Source: Ananas comosus (lineage: Eukaryota > Streptophyta > Magnoliopsida > Poales > Bromeliaceae). From it: a stretch of DNA of 64,000 bases. The DNA is taken from assembly GCF_001540865.1 (NCBI RefSeq), contig NC_033621.1:20558064-20622063 (forward strand), given 5' to 3'. The notes below the pieces were generated by a model. That model saw only the letters and a list, made by a program, of their open reading frames with translations. It did no database searches and was not told the origin of the DNA. Position numbers and translations under genes: made by a program. The first letter of the stretch is position 1, and each line of letters starts with the position of its first letter. Of the stretch, positions 21,290 through 31,700 are shown in pieces.

Positions 21290-24200
21290 TCGTGCCGCGA
21301 AACTTGTAAACACTTACCTTCAAGATTCTGTCAAGAAAGAGATAGGGGTAGTGCTCTTGTATCGCACTCTCCAGTTCCCAAGTGCTTCCCGTTCCTCGTG
21401 ATTGCTCCAAGGATCTTCACGTAGGGTATCTCGCGATTCGAAGCCTTTTCACTTCTCGAGCTAATATCCTTACGGATTGCTCCTCAAAACCAATCTTCAT
21501 GCAACTCTCCTACTGGAATACTCTCCAGTACGTGGGTTGGATCACAAAACATATCTCGAAGTGTGACACATGAAAAACATTATGGCACTCCGATAGGTTC
21601 GCGGCAAGGCAACCGATACGCTACGGGGCCTATCCGCTCCAACACCTCGTAGGTCTATAAATCGAGGGACTCAACTCCTCGAATGCCAAATCTCTTAACT
21701 CCTTTCGTCGGGGAAACCTTAGGAATACATGATCGCCAACTTGAAATTCCAATTCTCTCCGACGTTTATCCGCATACTCTTTTTCGACTTGTGCTGTCAG
21801 TAGACATTCTCGTGCAAGCCGAACTTTAGCTTCAGCCTTTGTAATACAACTGGACCGAAATAATCTCTCACCTACTTCACTCCAATGAAGTGGTGATCTG
21901 CACTTTCTACCATAAAGGGTTCAAACGGTGCTATCTGAATACTGGCTGTGATAACTGTTGTTATATGGCAAATTCAGCCATAGGCAAGAATTGTGGCAAC
22001 TGCCTTGATAATCAATCACACAGGCCCGCAATATGTCCTCAAGGGTCTGGATGGTACGCTCAGACCTGCCCATTCACATCTGGGTGGAAAGCCAAGTACT
22101 AAAATCACATCGGGTACCCAAAGCCTCCTGTAACTCATCCAGAAATGTGAAACACAAGCGGGTGTCTCGCATCCGAAACAATGGAAGGCAGGTACTCCGT
22201 GTAATCGCACAATTCATCAAGTACACTTGTGCGAGTCTCTCTCTGACCAAGTTGTGTGGATTGGAATAGTGGGCAGATTGGTTCAATCTATCCACAATTA
22301 CCCAAATTGCGTAGTGACTGTTGTGAGCGAGGTAATCCAACAATGAAGTCCATAGTAATCCTCTCCCACTTCCACACTGGTCATGGGTAAACTTTGAAGT
22401 TTTCCGCACGGAAGTCAGTGTTCAGCTTTGACCTGCTGACAGGTTAAGCACTTAGCTACGAAGTCTGCAACTTCCTTTTTCATTCCAGCCACCAGTTAGG
22501 TTAACTTCAAATCTTTATACATCTTTGTACTCCCGGTGTGTACAGTAATAACGGCGCCCGATGTGCTTCTGTTTAGAATCTCTTTTTTATATCTGGATTG
22601 GCAGGGCACACAATTCTATCACCGAATTTAAGCAGTCCCTGATCATCCACTCGAAAATCGCTAATTGTCAACAGTGATCTTTGCTCGAATCTTTTGCAGG
22701 AATCATCTTGAGCTTGCTTTCTTTAATTCGATCGATCAGGGTTAGGTTGTACCACTAATGACATAAGTCTCCAAGGCGTATCAGGGGCTACAACTTCCAA
22801 AGTATTGCTCCTTCTTTTATCAACAGTGGTGCATTGTTATCGACATCGCCAATTTCCCGATTTTCGACTTAAAGCATCTGCTACAACATTAGCTTTTCCG
22901 GATGATAGAGAATGGTCAAATCATAATCCTTGAGCACTCCAACCATCTACGATTGCTCAAATTTAATTCCTTTTGAGTAAACAAATACTTTAGGCTTTTA
23001 TGATCGTGTAAACCTCGCAACGCTCGCCGTAGAGGTAGTGGCGCCAAAGCTTTAGGGCAAAACACAGCTGCCAATTCTAGTCGTGTGTAGGGTAGTTTTT
23101 CATAATCCTTATTGGCGAGAGGCGATAGCAATTACTCTGCCATTCTGCATTAGAACACCCCTAGTCTATTCAGTGATGCATCGCTGTAAATCACATAATC
23201 TTCTCCCGTAACAGGTAGCGCTAAGATCGGGGCGGTATCAACCGTCCTTTTAGCTCCGAAAGCTTCTTTCGCAGGCTTCATTCCATAGGAATTTAGCTCC
23301 TTTATGTGTAAGTCAGTGAGAGGGAGTAGACATCTTTGCAATCCTTCAAAAAATCTTCGGTAGTATCCGCCAAACCAAGGAAACTGCCATCTCTGTGACA
23401 CTATCGGCTAGGCCAATCTTTAATCCGTTCAATCTTCTGTGGCACCCACAGCTATCCCAGTTTCTGAAATTAACATGTCCCAGAAATGCACTTTTCGAAG
23501 CCAAATTCACATTCTTTAACTTGGCAAACAATTCTTTTTTCGGAGTACTTGTGAACACCACTCTCAAAGGTCTTCATGTCCTTGTCACTTCGAGATATAT
23601 CAAATGTCATCAATAAACACTACACAATCTATCCAAATAGGGCTTAAAGACACTGTTCATTAAATCCATAAAAGGCTGCTGGGGCATTAGTCAATCAAAG
23701 GCATGATGTAAATTCATAAGCCATTACCGTGGTCTAAAAGCAGTTTCTAGAGACATCTTCAGGCTTGATCTTAAGCTGATGGTAACCAGATTGCAAATCA
23801 ATCTTGAATACACCTTCGATCTTGCAGCTGATCAACAAGTCATCAATTCTGGGCAATGGTATTTATTCTTGATCGTGACTTTGTTGATTTCCGATAATCC
23901 ACACACATCGAAGGATCCATCCTTTTTCTTGACAAACACACCGGTGCTCCCAAGGAGATACACTTTGACGAATAAATCCTTTTATCTAAGAGATCTTGTA
24001 ATTGTGCCTTCAGCTCTTTCAATTCAGCGGGTGCCATCCTTATGGTGCTTCCGAGATAGGGGCAGTCCCAGGACAGATCAATCATAAACTCGACTTCGCC
24101 TATCAGGTGGCATGCGCCGGCAACTCACGCTGAACACATCCCGAACTCCGCACAACTGGGAGTATCATCAATCGTTGATGGCTTCACCACCACTCACAAG

Positions 24201-24630
24201 AGATTCTAGGCAAAAAGGCTACACAACCTCTCCGTATCAACTGTCGGGCTCGCGAGGAGCTAATAGTCATTCGAACAATGAACTTGCACACCCTTTATAA
24301 ACAATCTTGCTGATCCGGCTCCCTAAAGGTCACTGTTCTGTTCGTGCAATCAATAGTGGCATAATACTGTGTAACCAATCCATACCAACACTACATCAAA
24401 CTCACCTAGTTTATGTAGTGCCAATAAATCCACTGGCATAATCCAGTCGCCTACCCTAATGGGCAGCGAGGGCAAAACTCACGAACATCTAGAGTATGGC
24501 AGTACAATAACTCGTCCCAGATGCAAGTATAGCTGCTAATTCGTATGCTATGCACTCGGCGAATGCCCGATCAAAAAAGAATGCGAAGCACCAGTATCAA
24601 TATAATGCACAATACGAATATCATAAAGCA
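21290..24630 (-). pseudogene. Gypsy pol remnant: protease, RT, RNase H, integrase (frameshifted)
   Basis: Homology is scattered over several minus-strand frames. RT begins near 24085-23843 (a PAELKELKAQLQDLLDK-like stretch, then a VDYR motif). RNase H lies in 23401-22916 (YSDASLNRLG). The integrase core lies in 22409-22074 (HYAIWVIVDRL, then LQEALGTR.DFST). Positions about 21690-21600 suggest the C-terminal 'RIGPVAYRL'-type motif. Frame changes every 100-300 bases show it cannot be translated as given. Protease should lie in 24110-24600 but I could not point to its active site. Decay or unpolished sequence could both explain the indels. Confidence 0.75.
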
Positions 24631-24642
24631 TAATAATACCTG

Positions 24643-26112
24643 CTACGACCTCCTGTTGCTGCTGCGGGCGCCCTCGGTCTGGGTGGCATACATCCGCCCA
24701 CTCGAACCCTGCTGCGAACTCTCCGACTGCCGCTGTCCTGGTGGTCGCCTAGACTGATAAGGCGCTGTCGGGGTCCCCTGGCTCGGAGCTGAAGACGCAG
24801 GTGCAGTCGCTGACGAGGGTGCAGGCAAAGAACCTCTCGGGCACTCTGAACGAAAGTGGCCCTCCTGGCCGCAAAGAAAACACCTGCCCCCACGCTGTGG
24901 ACACTGTGGCGGTACGTGAGGCCCACCACAGATAACACAACGCGGCGGTCGACGACGCTCGGGTGCTCCACGGGGCGCTGAAGAACCTCGACCCCTCGAC
25001 TGACCTGTCTGGCCCGTCTGGTTCCTCGGATACTTTGGCGGTCTCCGGAAGGACTGCTGACCACTGCTCTCAGCTGCTGGTCTCTTTCCTTTGCTTCTTT
25101 CCACAACGTCTCTTTCCTTCATGATTTCTGCCCCTTTCTCAACGATCAAGGCCCGGTTCACTACATCTCGATAAGTGGAGAGGTTTGACGCCTGGACCAA
25201 TCTGAAAATCGCAGGTCGCAAACCCACCTCAAAAATACGAGCCTTGTCCTCATCATCTCTAACCACAAACGGAACGCAGTGCAGTAGTCGGGAGAACTCT
25301 CGCTCGTACTCAGCCACTGTCCTGTCCCCTTGTCTCAAGTTCCTCAGATCCCTTTCCATCTGCCTCTTCACACTCTGTGGAAAATAGGTAGTCAACAACA
25401 ACTCCTTGAACCTGTTCCACGTAATAGCAGACAAATCAGCACGGGGATCCTCCCGGATGTCCACCCACCACCTGTAAGCCTCGCCGTCAAGGTGGTGTGT
25501 CGCAAACCAAACCCGGTACCGCTCCTCCACAAAGGTATCATAGAATAGCTTCTCCATATGCATCAGCCATTTTTCAACCACCCAATGATCGGCTTTCTCC
25601 CCGTCAAAGATATGAGGGTTGCAGCGACGGAATTTATTTAATCGTTCCATCATCCGCTCTCGCTCCTCAACCCCCACCATCTCGGGTAACACTGTCCCAG
25701 CTGCTGCTACAGGTACTGGTGGTGGTACTACTGTCTCCTGTCGGGTCTCTGCCCTCGGAGCTACTGGGGGTGTGTCAAGTACAGGTGACTGTGCTCTCAC
25801 TGTGGTGCCCCTCTCTGGTGCTATAGGTACAGAATCTGGAATCTCTCTGTCGGTCGTCTGCCGCAGTAACAGATCCTCTAACCTCTTCATCCTGTCCTCC
25901 TGCCGACGCGCAGCGTCCATCTGCTGTCGTGCTGCCGCGGCCTGCTGAGTAACCAACTCTGTCAACGTCGCAAGCTGATCCTGCAACTCATGGAGCTCAC
26001 TGGACCCCGAAGTGACGGAAGTCTCAACTTCTTCCGCAGCGGCTGCCTCAGCCGCCCCGGCGGTTCCAGAACGAGTCGTAGGCATCTTCGACTGCAATAC
26101 AAAAACAAACAT
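24643..26112 (-). CDS. gag: Gypsy Gag polyprotein, intact reading frame
   Basis: This is an uninterrupted 489-codon frame. The likely start is the second Met, codon 10 (26085, MPTTRSG), because such Gag proteins usually begin that way. Residues about 25-80 are Ala/Gln-rich with heptad-like spacing (possible coiled coil). Residues about 155-300 match the retrotransposon Gag domain (HIFDGEKADHWVVEKWLMHM, EAYRWWVD, WNRFKELLLTTYFP, VAEYEREFSRL). A basic, Arg/Gly-rich stretch follows, then CVICGGPHVPPQC and a standard CCHC zinc knuckle, CFLCGQEGHFRSEC (411-424). It forms the particle and packages element RNA. In related elements gag runs into pol in one frame; here pol is broken just downstream. 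Confidence 0.85.
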   Translation of the reverse strand: MFVFVLQSKMPTTRSGTAGAAEAAAAEEVETSVTSGSSELHELQDQLATLTELVTQQAAAARQQMDAARRQEDRMKRLEDLLLRQTTDREIPDSVPIAPERGTTVRAQSPVLDTPPVAPRAETRQETVVPPPVPVAAAGTVLPEMVGVEERERMMERLNKFRRCNPHIFDGEKADHWVVEKWLMHMEKLFYDTFVEERYRVWFATHHLDGEAYRWWVDIREDPRADLSAITWNRFKELLLTTYFPQSVKRQMERDLRNLRQGDRTVAEYEREFSRLLHCVPFVVRDDEDKARIFEVGLRPAIFRLVQASNLSTYRDVVNRALIVEKGAEIMKERDVVERSKGKRPAAESSGQQSFRRPPKYPRNQTGQTGQSRGRGSSAPRGAPERRRPPRCVICGGPHVPPQCPQRGGRCFLCGQEGHFRSECPRGSLPAPSSATAPASSAPSQGTPTAPYQSRRPPGQRQSESSQQGSSGRMYATQTEGARSSNRRS

Positions 26113-26411
26113 AGGTCAATAAACCCTATACTACTAAACCCTCATTGAGGATATAAACCAGCTAATTAAGCGAAAGCAATGAGATGTAACGCATACTAAC
26201 TTCCGATGTCACGTTGTCGGCCGCCAACGTGACCCTCTGCAAAGTTAGTAATTGCACATCCCGATCAAACTCCTACTATTCGGAGTTTATAAGTACCCAA
26301 TCACAGTACTTTCGCTAACAACAACCTCGACTAGACATCGTCTCTCACGAGCCTATTCTTATAGTCCAACCAGCCTAAGGTTTGCTAGGTCTACTAAGAC
26401 TCAACCCTAGT

Positions 26412-26422
26412 CTCTGATACCA
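26412..26422 (-). promoter_or_regulatory. Primer-binding site (initiator Met tRNA type)
   Basis: The minus strand reads TGGTATCAGAG eight bases inside the 5' LTR, matching the initiator methionine tRNA 3' end used by most plant LTR retrotransposons. Confidence 0.8.
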
Positions 26423-26430
26423 CTATAATC

Positions 26431-29222
26431 TGTCACGCCCGAATACCAGCGGAAGCATATCCGGCACGTGCACAGACCCGCCATACACCTGCAGTATATA
26501 AGGCGTCTACAAGAAGCAAATCGATAGGAAGTAAAACAAAGAAAGTCCTATCCTGATATCAGAGCAAAGTACAAGTCAAAATACTATCAGCAAAAGGGCA
26601 AAGAGTGTACAATCCAAAACTCAACCAAAAGATGAAAGTATCACAACTATAAAGTCTGATCCATACAGTAGATATACAGTACTGGGTATACAAAAAGAAG
26701 GTACAAGGGTAGTCTCTCTATACATAAGGACATCACCCTCGGCCGTAGCCCGAGTAACAAGGTGATCGACTAGCACGCTCCTAGTAGTCCCTAGCTAGGC
26801 GCGACTCCCTTGCCACGATCCCTAGCCTCTCCTGTAACAGGCTCTGTAAAAACAACCACCAAAAGGGCGTGAGAACTATTAACAATAGTTCCCAGTGGGT
26901 AAGCCGCCAGCCTCGGCGAATTACACCACTAGGCTCATGATGTACTAAATGGAAATAAAAGCAGTAATTTGCATGATATATTTTCAATGCTAACAATTAA
27001 TGAACATGTAAGCAACATGTAATCATAATCTCAACAGTAATGAATCAACTGAATGGTAGAAGCATGGCAACTACTATAAGCACAAACATAAGCATAAATG
27101 TGTAAGTACTACTGTACACTGTAACTAGTAAGCATTCATTACTGTCCTTTGTCATTTAGTACTTTCACATCAATAGAGTTTTACTTTCATTCACAGGGAT
27201 CTACTCAAGGTAGTCCAGCTTGCGCCGCGCCTAATGGCCCCGTGGTAGTATACACTCCCCACGGCAATCCACTTCGGCACCCAATCCCGCACGGGCGAGC
27301 AACTGTCGCGTAGGCCAACTCCGGAGTGCCGGCTTGTAGGGAGCTACCCTCACAAGCGTGTGCGAATGAGCACAATGGCAAGCAAGCAAGGTCCACAGTC
27401 CAACATGTCTCAATTATTACAATTTCATTTGCAATGTTCTCGGTCTCGATCCTCGATCGGAATTTCAATATAACAAATATGAACAATAACTAGAATCCAC
27501 TAGTTTAGTAAGCATGTAAGAGTAATGCTAATTTACAGGCATTAGAATCTTTTCACTATCATGGCACTACCAACATAGTCCCAAAGCATGTCACGGTTCT
27601 CTACTTTAGAGTCAATGTCATTGTTTTCTACTTTACAAAAACATAATTATCATGTCCATTGGTTACTCAACTGAACTAAAGATAAACATAAACATAAGCA
27701 TAAATACTGTTATGCATAAATTCTCTCTACTTCATAGAGATTCTAGTCAATGTTATGGCAAAGAAGTTCCAAAGAACCATATAGTGACAATATCGCACAA
27801 CTATGTCAATTCGATACATATAGAACATAGGGGAGCTTCACTTGCTCTGGTTAGGTCAAACCCACCTCGTACTAGGTTCCAAATAAGTTTGCAAGGGTCC
27901 CAAAATCAGCCCCACGAGGTCCCACTGCTGCTGAAAATAAGGTATCAAAACCGTGTCAAAAAGACGACTGAAATGTCCGATTCGGCCTAATTTACACTTA
28001 GTGCAAAGTAACCCCTTGAATCCCTATTCTGGGCTAGAGTAATACCTCAAGTTAAGCTTCCAAAAGGTCCTCCAAGGCCAGTCGAAGACGGTCCAAGGGT
28101 CAAATACCCTCTCGCTGCGAACAATACCGAAACGGCATCAATATAGTCGATTATAAGCTATAATAATCGACTTCTCGCAAGATTTAATTCCTAGCTAAAC
28201 TTCCTGCTTACCCGAAGTTAGAACACCTTCTAAACTCGGTCCCAAGGTCACTAATTCCGTTTAATAAGGTTCAAAAACCTGCTGCGAAGAGAACAATTTC
28301 CAAATTGTATCAATTCGGTCGCATAACCCGTATATAGTCCGAAATAGCTTCATAAATGGCTAATTATTCCAATTAAGCTTCCAAGTAACTTATTCCAGAT
28401 CTAAGAGGGTTAATTCTCAGCTAAATATCTCATATATACATGCTGAAATCTCAGGTTAAAGCAGCGGGAAGCTAAAACCTGAAAACAATACTCAAATCGA
28501 CGTTAATAATGGAAAAGTTGAGCCGATTACCTCGTCAAGCCTCCAACCAGTAGCTCACTGGTCCAGAGCTGCGAAAAGACTTCCAAAATACTCCCTCACA
28601 CGCCCACGTAGGCCCTGCGACACTTGCGAACAGCGAGGAACCAACGTCGCGACGAAAACGAACGAAATCGTCGAATTCGTTGTAGAGAGAGAAAAACCCT
28701 AGAGAGAGAGAGAGAGGAAGGTGGTAGAGGCTTTCTCTGAGCTCCAGCAACCCTTACTGAGCTCCCAGAGTCGTGCTGGGGTCAAATAGGTGAGAGCAAC
28801 ATGTGAAATTACCAAAATACCCAAGCTGCTACGTTTCTGCATTGTGTACCGGTACAAGCTAATGGCTGTACCGGTACAGCAAGCAGAAAAAGCTGATTTT
28901 CGCCGGTTCAATGCACTTTCTTGTTTCCAACATTCCGATCACTCTCAAACTTGTCCAAAAACTTGTCTAAGTCCTTTAGAACATGTAGGATAGTTCCACA
29001 TTGCATTCCTTACTCTCGAACTCCGCAAATTGCTGACGTTCAGTATACTATAATACAGTAAGTTCAGGAACCGCTTCGACGACGCACTTTCTTGCATCCA
29101 AAAGTTTAATAGCTCTCAAAATTGGCCCAAAACCACCTTTACAACAATTAGAACTTGTGGGCACATGCCACTTCTCAACCCCACTTTCCAACTTCACCAA
29201 TTGTAAAGTTCAAGGTATTACA
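26431..29222 (-). repeat. 5' LTR of the gypsy element
   Basis: The ends and content are those of 18507-21265. It carries paired TACCGGTACA palindromes near 28845-28880, within about 400 bp of its 5' end in the element's direction, so probably in U3. Confidence 0.9.
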
Positions 29223-30195
29223 TCATCTTTCCCATCGTTATAGTCGTCATCGACGCCGACACATTGTCGCCTTCGCCACCTTCTATACTACTACTAATTT
29301 CTATACTATTTCAGTTTTCTTAGATGTTGTACGAATGGTTGTCCAAATCAATTACTCTTTATTTGTATGTTGTTAATCGTTCTAAACGTAAAGGTAAAGT
29401 GTTTCGCTTTTTATCATTTCAATGAAAAAAATTATTAATAACTAATTATTTGGATGGATTAAAGTATGAATCGAATTAGATTGATCATTTAGAACAAGAT
29501 AGTGTTAACATACATTGGCATGAAAAAATTATTAATAACTAATTATTTCGATGGATTGAAGTATAAATCGAATTAGATTGATCCTCTAGGACAAGATAGT
29601 GTTAGCATACATTGGCATGTAGAGAGACGCTATTGCAAACAATTCAGTTGTTGTATTAAAACAGTGCACGTTAATATCGATAATTAGGATAAATGTACTT
29701 TTTAATATTTTATTTTTTCTATATTATTTTAAATTTATTTATCAGGATCAATTTATTTAGCAAAGTTTTGCGAGTAAAATTGTGCTTAATCTATCTATTC
29801 CAAAAACTCAAGAAATAAAATTAAGCTAAAAATTTTTATTTACTTATATGAATTCTTATTAAATTTATATTTTTTATTAATTTTATCTATTCTGATGATT
29901 TACTAATATTTACTTATTATTTTTCTTACTTTCATACTTTCAGTGCAATTTGTACGGAAGGGAGACTTGATGGTGACATTTTCAGTTAGTTTAGTGACGA
30001 ATTTTGTGTTTTTTTTTCAATGATACCATGATAAATTTTGTGTTCTTTCTTTGATGATATTGTAATTCTATTTCTTATTTCTGGTATTTTATTTTGGTAA
30101 TGATTAAATATTATATATCGAATCTATAATATTTATTTATAAAAATTTTATTTTTTAGTATTTGTGCGACGTGCATTGCACGTGCACTTAACTAG
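29223..30195 (+). mobile_element. Helitron-type region resumed, with 3' terminus
   Basis: After the retrotransposon's target duplication the tandem repeat continues, followed by AT-rich sequence shared with the Helitron at 8171-10121 ('ctaattatttggatgga', 'caatttgtacggaaggga'). It ends with the hairpin GACGTGCATTGCACGTGC, then ACTTAACTAG and T. 'ggacaagatagtgtta' and 'acattggcatg' are each present twice about 95 bp apart (29500-29620), a small tandem duplication. Confidence 0.65.
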
Positions 30196-31369
30196 TTTAA
30201 TATATAAATATTAGTATGTATATTTGAACATAATTGCCGCTAAAGGTGTAATAAAATAATAGTAATAGCGGCCGTTTGATAATCACCGCTAAATAATTGC
30301 CACAAAAAGTCCTTTTTGGTATAGTGGATCTTGGTGAAGGATGTATTTAGAGTCCGACTAGTAATTCTGCCTGTGACGCAGCCCAAAGAATTCCATATAG
30401 TTTGTCGGTTGAATCCATACATGTGATCAAGAAAAAAGGAAGAAAAAAAAATAGAAAAAATAGTTTCAGTTTGTTACATTCTTTTAGTGCTAGTTCAGAC
30501 TTCAGAGTGAAAAGAGTGAGAGAGAGTGTATGGTAAGCAGAATTAGCAAGAGACACTGGTGACTGGGCAGAATTAACAGTGATTTAAAGGCCCTTAAATG
30601 TTAGGTTTGGACCTAGGTGAAACAGAAGACAGATGTGGTTTATACCTGATCTTAAGAGGCAGTGGTGGCAGTGGTTTGACGGGAAAAGAAACTGTGTCCT
30701 GCTTTTTCTTCTTCTTCTCCAGTGCTTTGGTTTTGAAGATGGGGGAGATAGGAAATAACATCGGGGGCTCGGAGGAGGGCGGGGTATTACCGCCGCCGCC
30801 GTCGTCGCCGCCGCCGCCATCGCCATCGTCGCCTCGGCCCCCTCCGCCCCCATCGTCGCCTCTGCCCCCTCCGCCTACTCCGCCTCCTCTGCCGCCGCCT
30901 TCTTTGCCATCGCCCCCGCCCCCCCCGCCGCGCTGCCATACGAATTGGTCGGCGAGGAAAGAGAGGGGTATAGAAGGACGGCGGAAGAAACAATCGACCC
31001 AGGTTAACCCCAACTGAAATAGTTAGAAATCGATAGTTAGAAATCGTCAGAAACTAAATTAAGTAATAAAAATAAAATTAACAATCACTAACTAATCAGT
31101 ACTCCAGAGAGTGGTAGTGGTAGAGCAGTGGAATACGCACTGATCTTCTCACTGTTCAACACAGAAAATTAATAGAAATATAGATAAAATTTTGTATAAT
31201 TTACCTTTAATTAACAACAAGATATCTTATATCTTACCAGATCTTTTTTGTTACCAGTTTGAAATATATTGTTACCACCATCCTATGATTTTAAACGGGA
31301 AAGGTATCGTAAGAAATTGAATCAAAAAGGAATAAATTGGATTACGAAGTAAAAACGATCGTTCCAACT
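30196..31369. other. Spacer with a CCGCCGCC-type simple repeat
   Basis: Positions 30785-30940 are CCGCC/GTCGCC repeats, open in several frames, giving Pro-rich (plus) and Gly/Asp-rich (minus) peptides. A minus-strand frame passes from the repeat into SPIFKTKALEKKKKKQD and reaches AAGATCAG before GTATAAAC, a plausible donor near 30646, so an exon is conceivable. No family was recognised and no partner exon found. Confidence 0.35.
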
Positions 31370-31700
31370 CACCACAGGGGGTTGAGAGGGCCGGTCCTCA
31401 CGAGTTGATCGGACGGGGACATGGCCTCTTCCTTGAGGACGATCTCTCCGATGATCCTCGAAGAGATCTCTCCTACGATTGGCCTCTTCCTCACGATCTC
31501 TGATTTTGAAATTTGAAAATGGAGGAACTCGCGGGATCGGAGTGGGCGAGCCATTTATTTATAGTGGTGGTGGTCGGTGTGCGAGAGGAAATTCACGAAA
31601 AATCGCGGCTCACGGTCCACGCGGTCCACGAGGTCATCCTCACCTCGTTGACCACATGAGAGAGTCCACGGGTTCCATTTATTTATATAAACTTTGAATT
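31370..31700 (-). mobile_element. GTGGACCGCG-hairpin element, degraded copy
   Basis: The minus strand near 31680-31580 reads CCCGTGGACTCTCTCATG, then GTCAACGAGGTGAGGATGAC, then CTCGTGGACCGCGTGG, the same order as at 52700-52790. The far end is unclear; 'gatctctcc' and 'ggcctcttcct' repeats fill 31420-31500. Confidence 0.45.

Larger units (their letters stand above)
18507..29222 (-). mobile_element. Complete Ty3/gypsy-type LTR retrotransposon (10,716 bp)
   Basis: Two long direct repeats (18507-21265 and 26431-29222) bound a 5,165-bp interior, and the 5-bp duplication TCATC flanks the whole (18502-18506 and 29223-29227). On the minus strand the order is 5' LTR, primer-binding site, gag, protease region, RT, RNase H, integrase, purine tract, 3' LTR. 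RT before integrase identifies Ty3/gypsy. A chromodomain-like C-terminus may lie at 21300-21450, suggesting a chromovirus, but that is weak. gag is open across 489 codons whereas pol is broken by many small indels. It interrupts the repeats of a Helitron-type region. Confidence 0.92.

Noticed and set aside
24621..25106. 161-codon minus-strand frame overlapping the 3' part of gag
   Set aside because: It is an alternative frame of the Arg-rich gag tail; the 489-codon frame has the Gag domain and zinc knuckle.
25497..25948. Plus-strand open frames opposite gag
   Set aside because: They are antisense shadows of the intact Gag frame and match no family.
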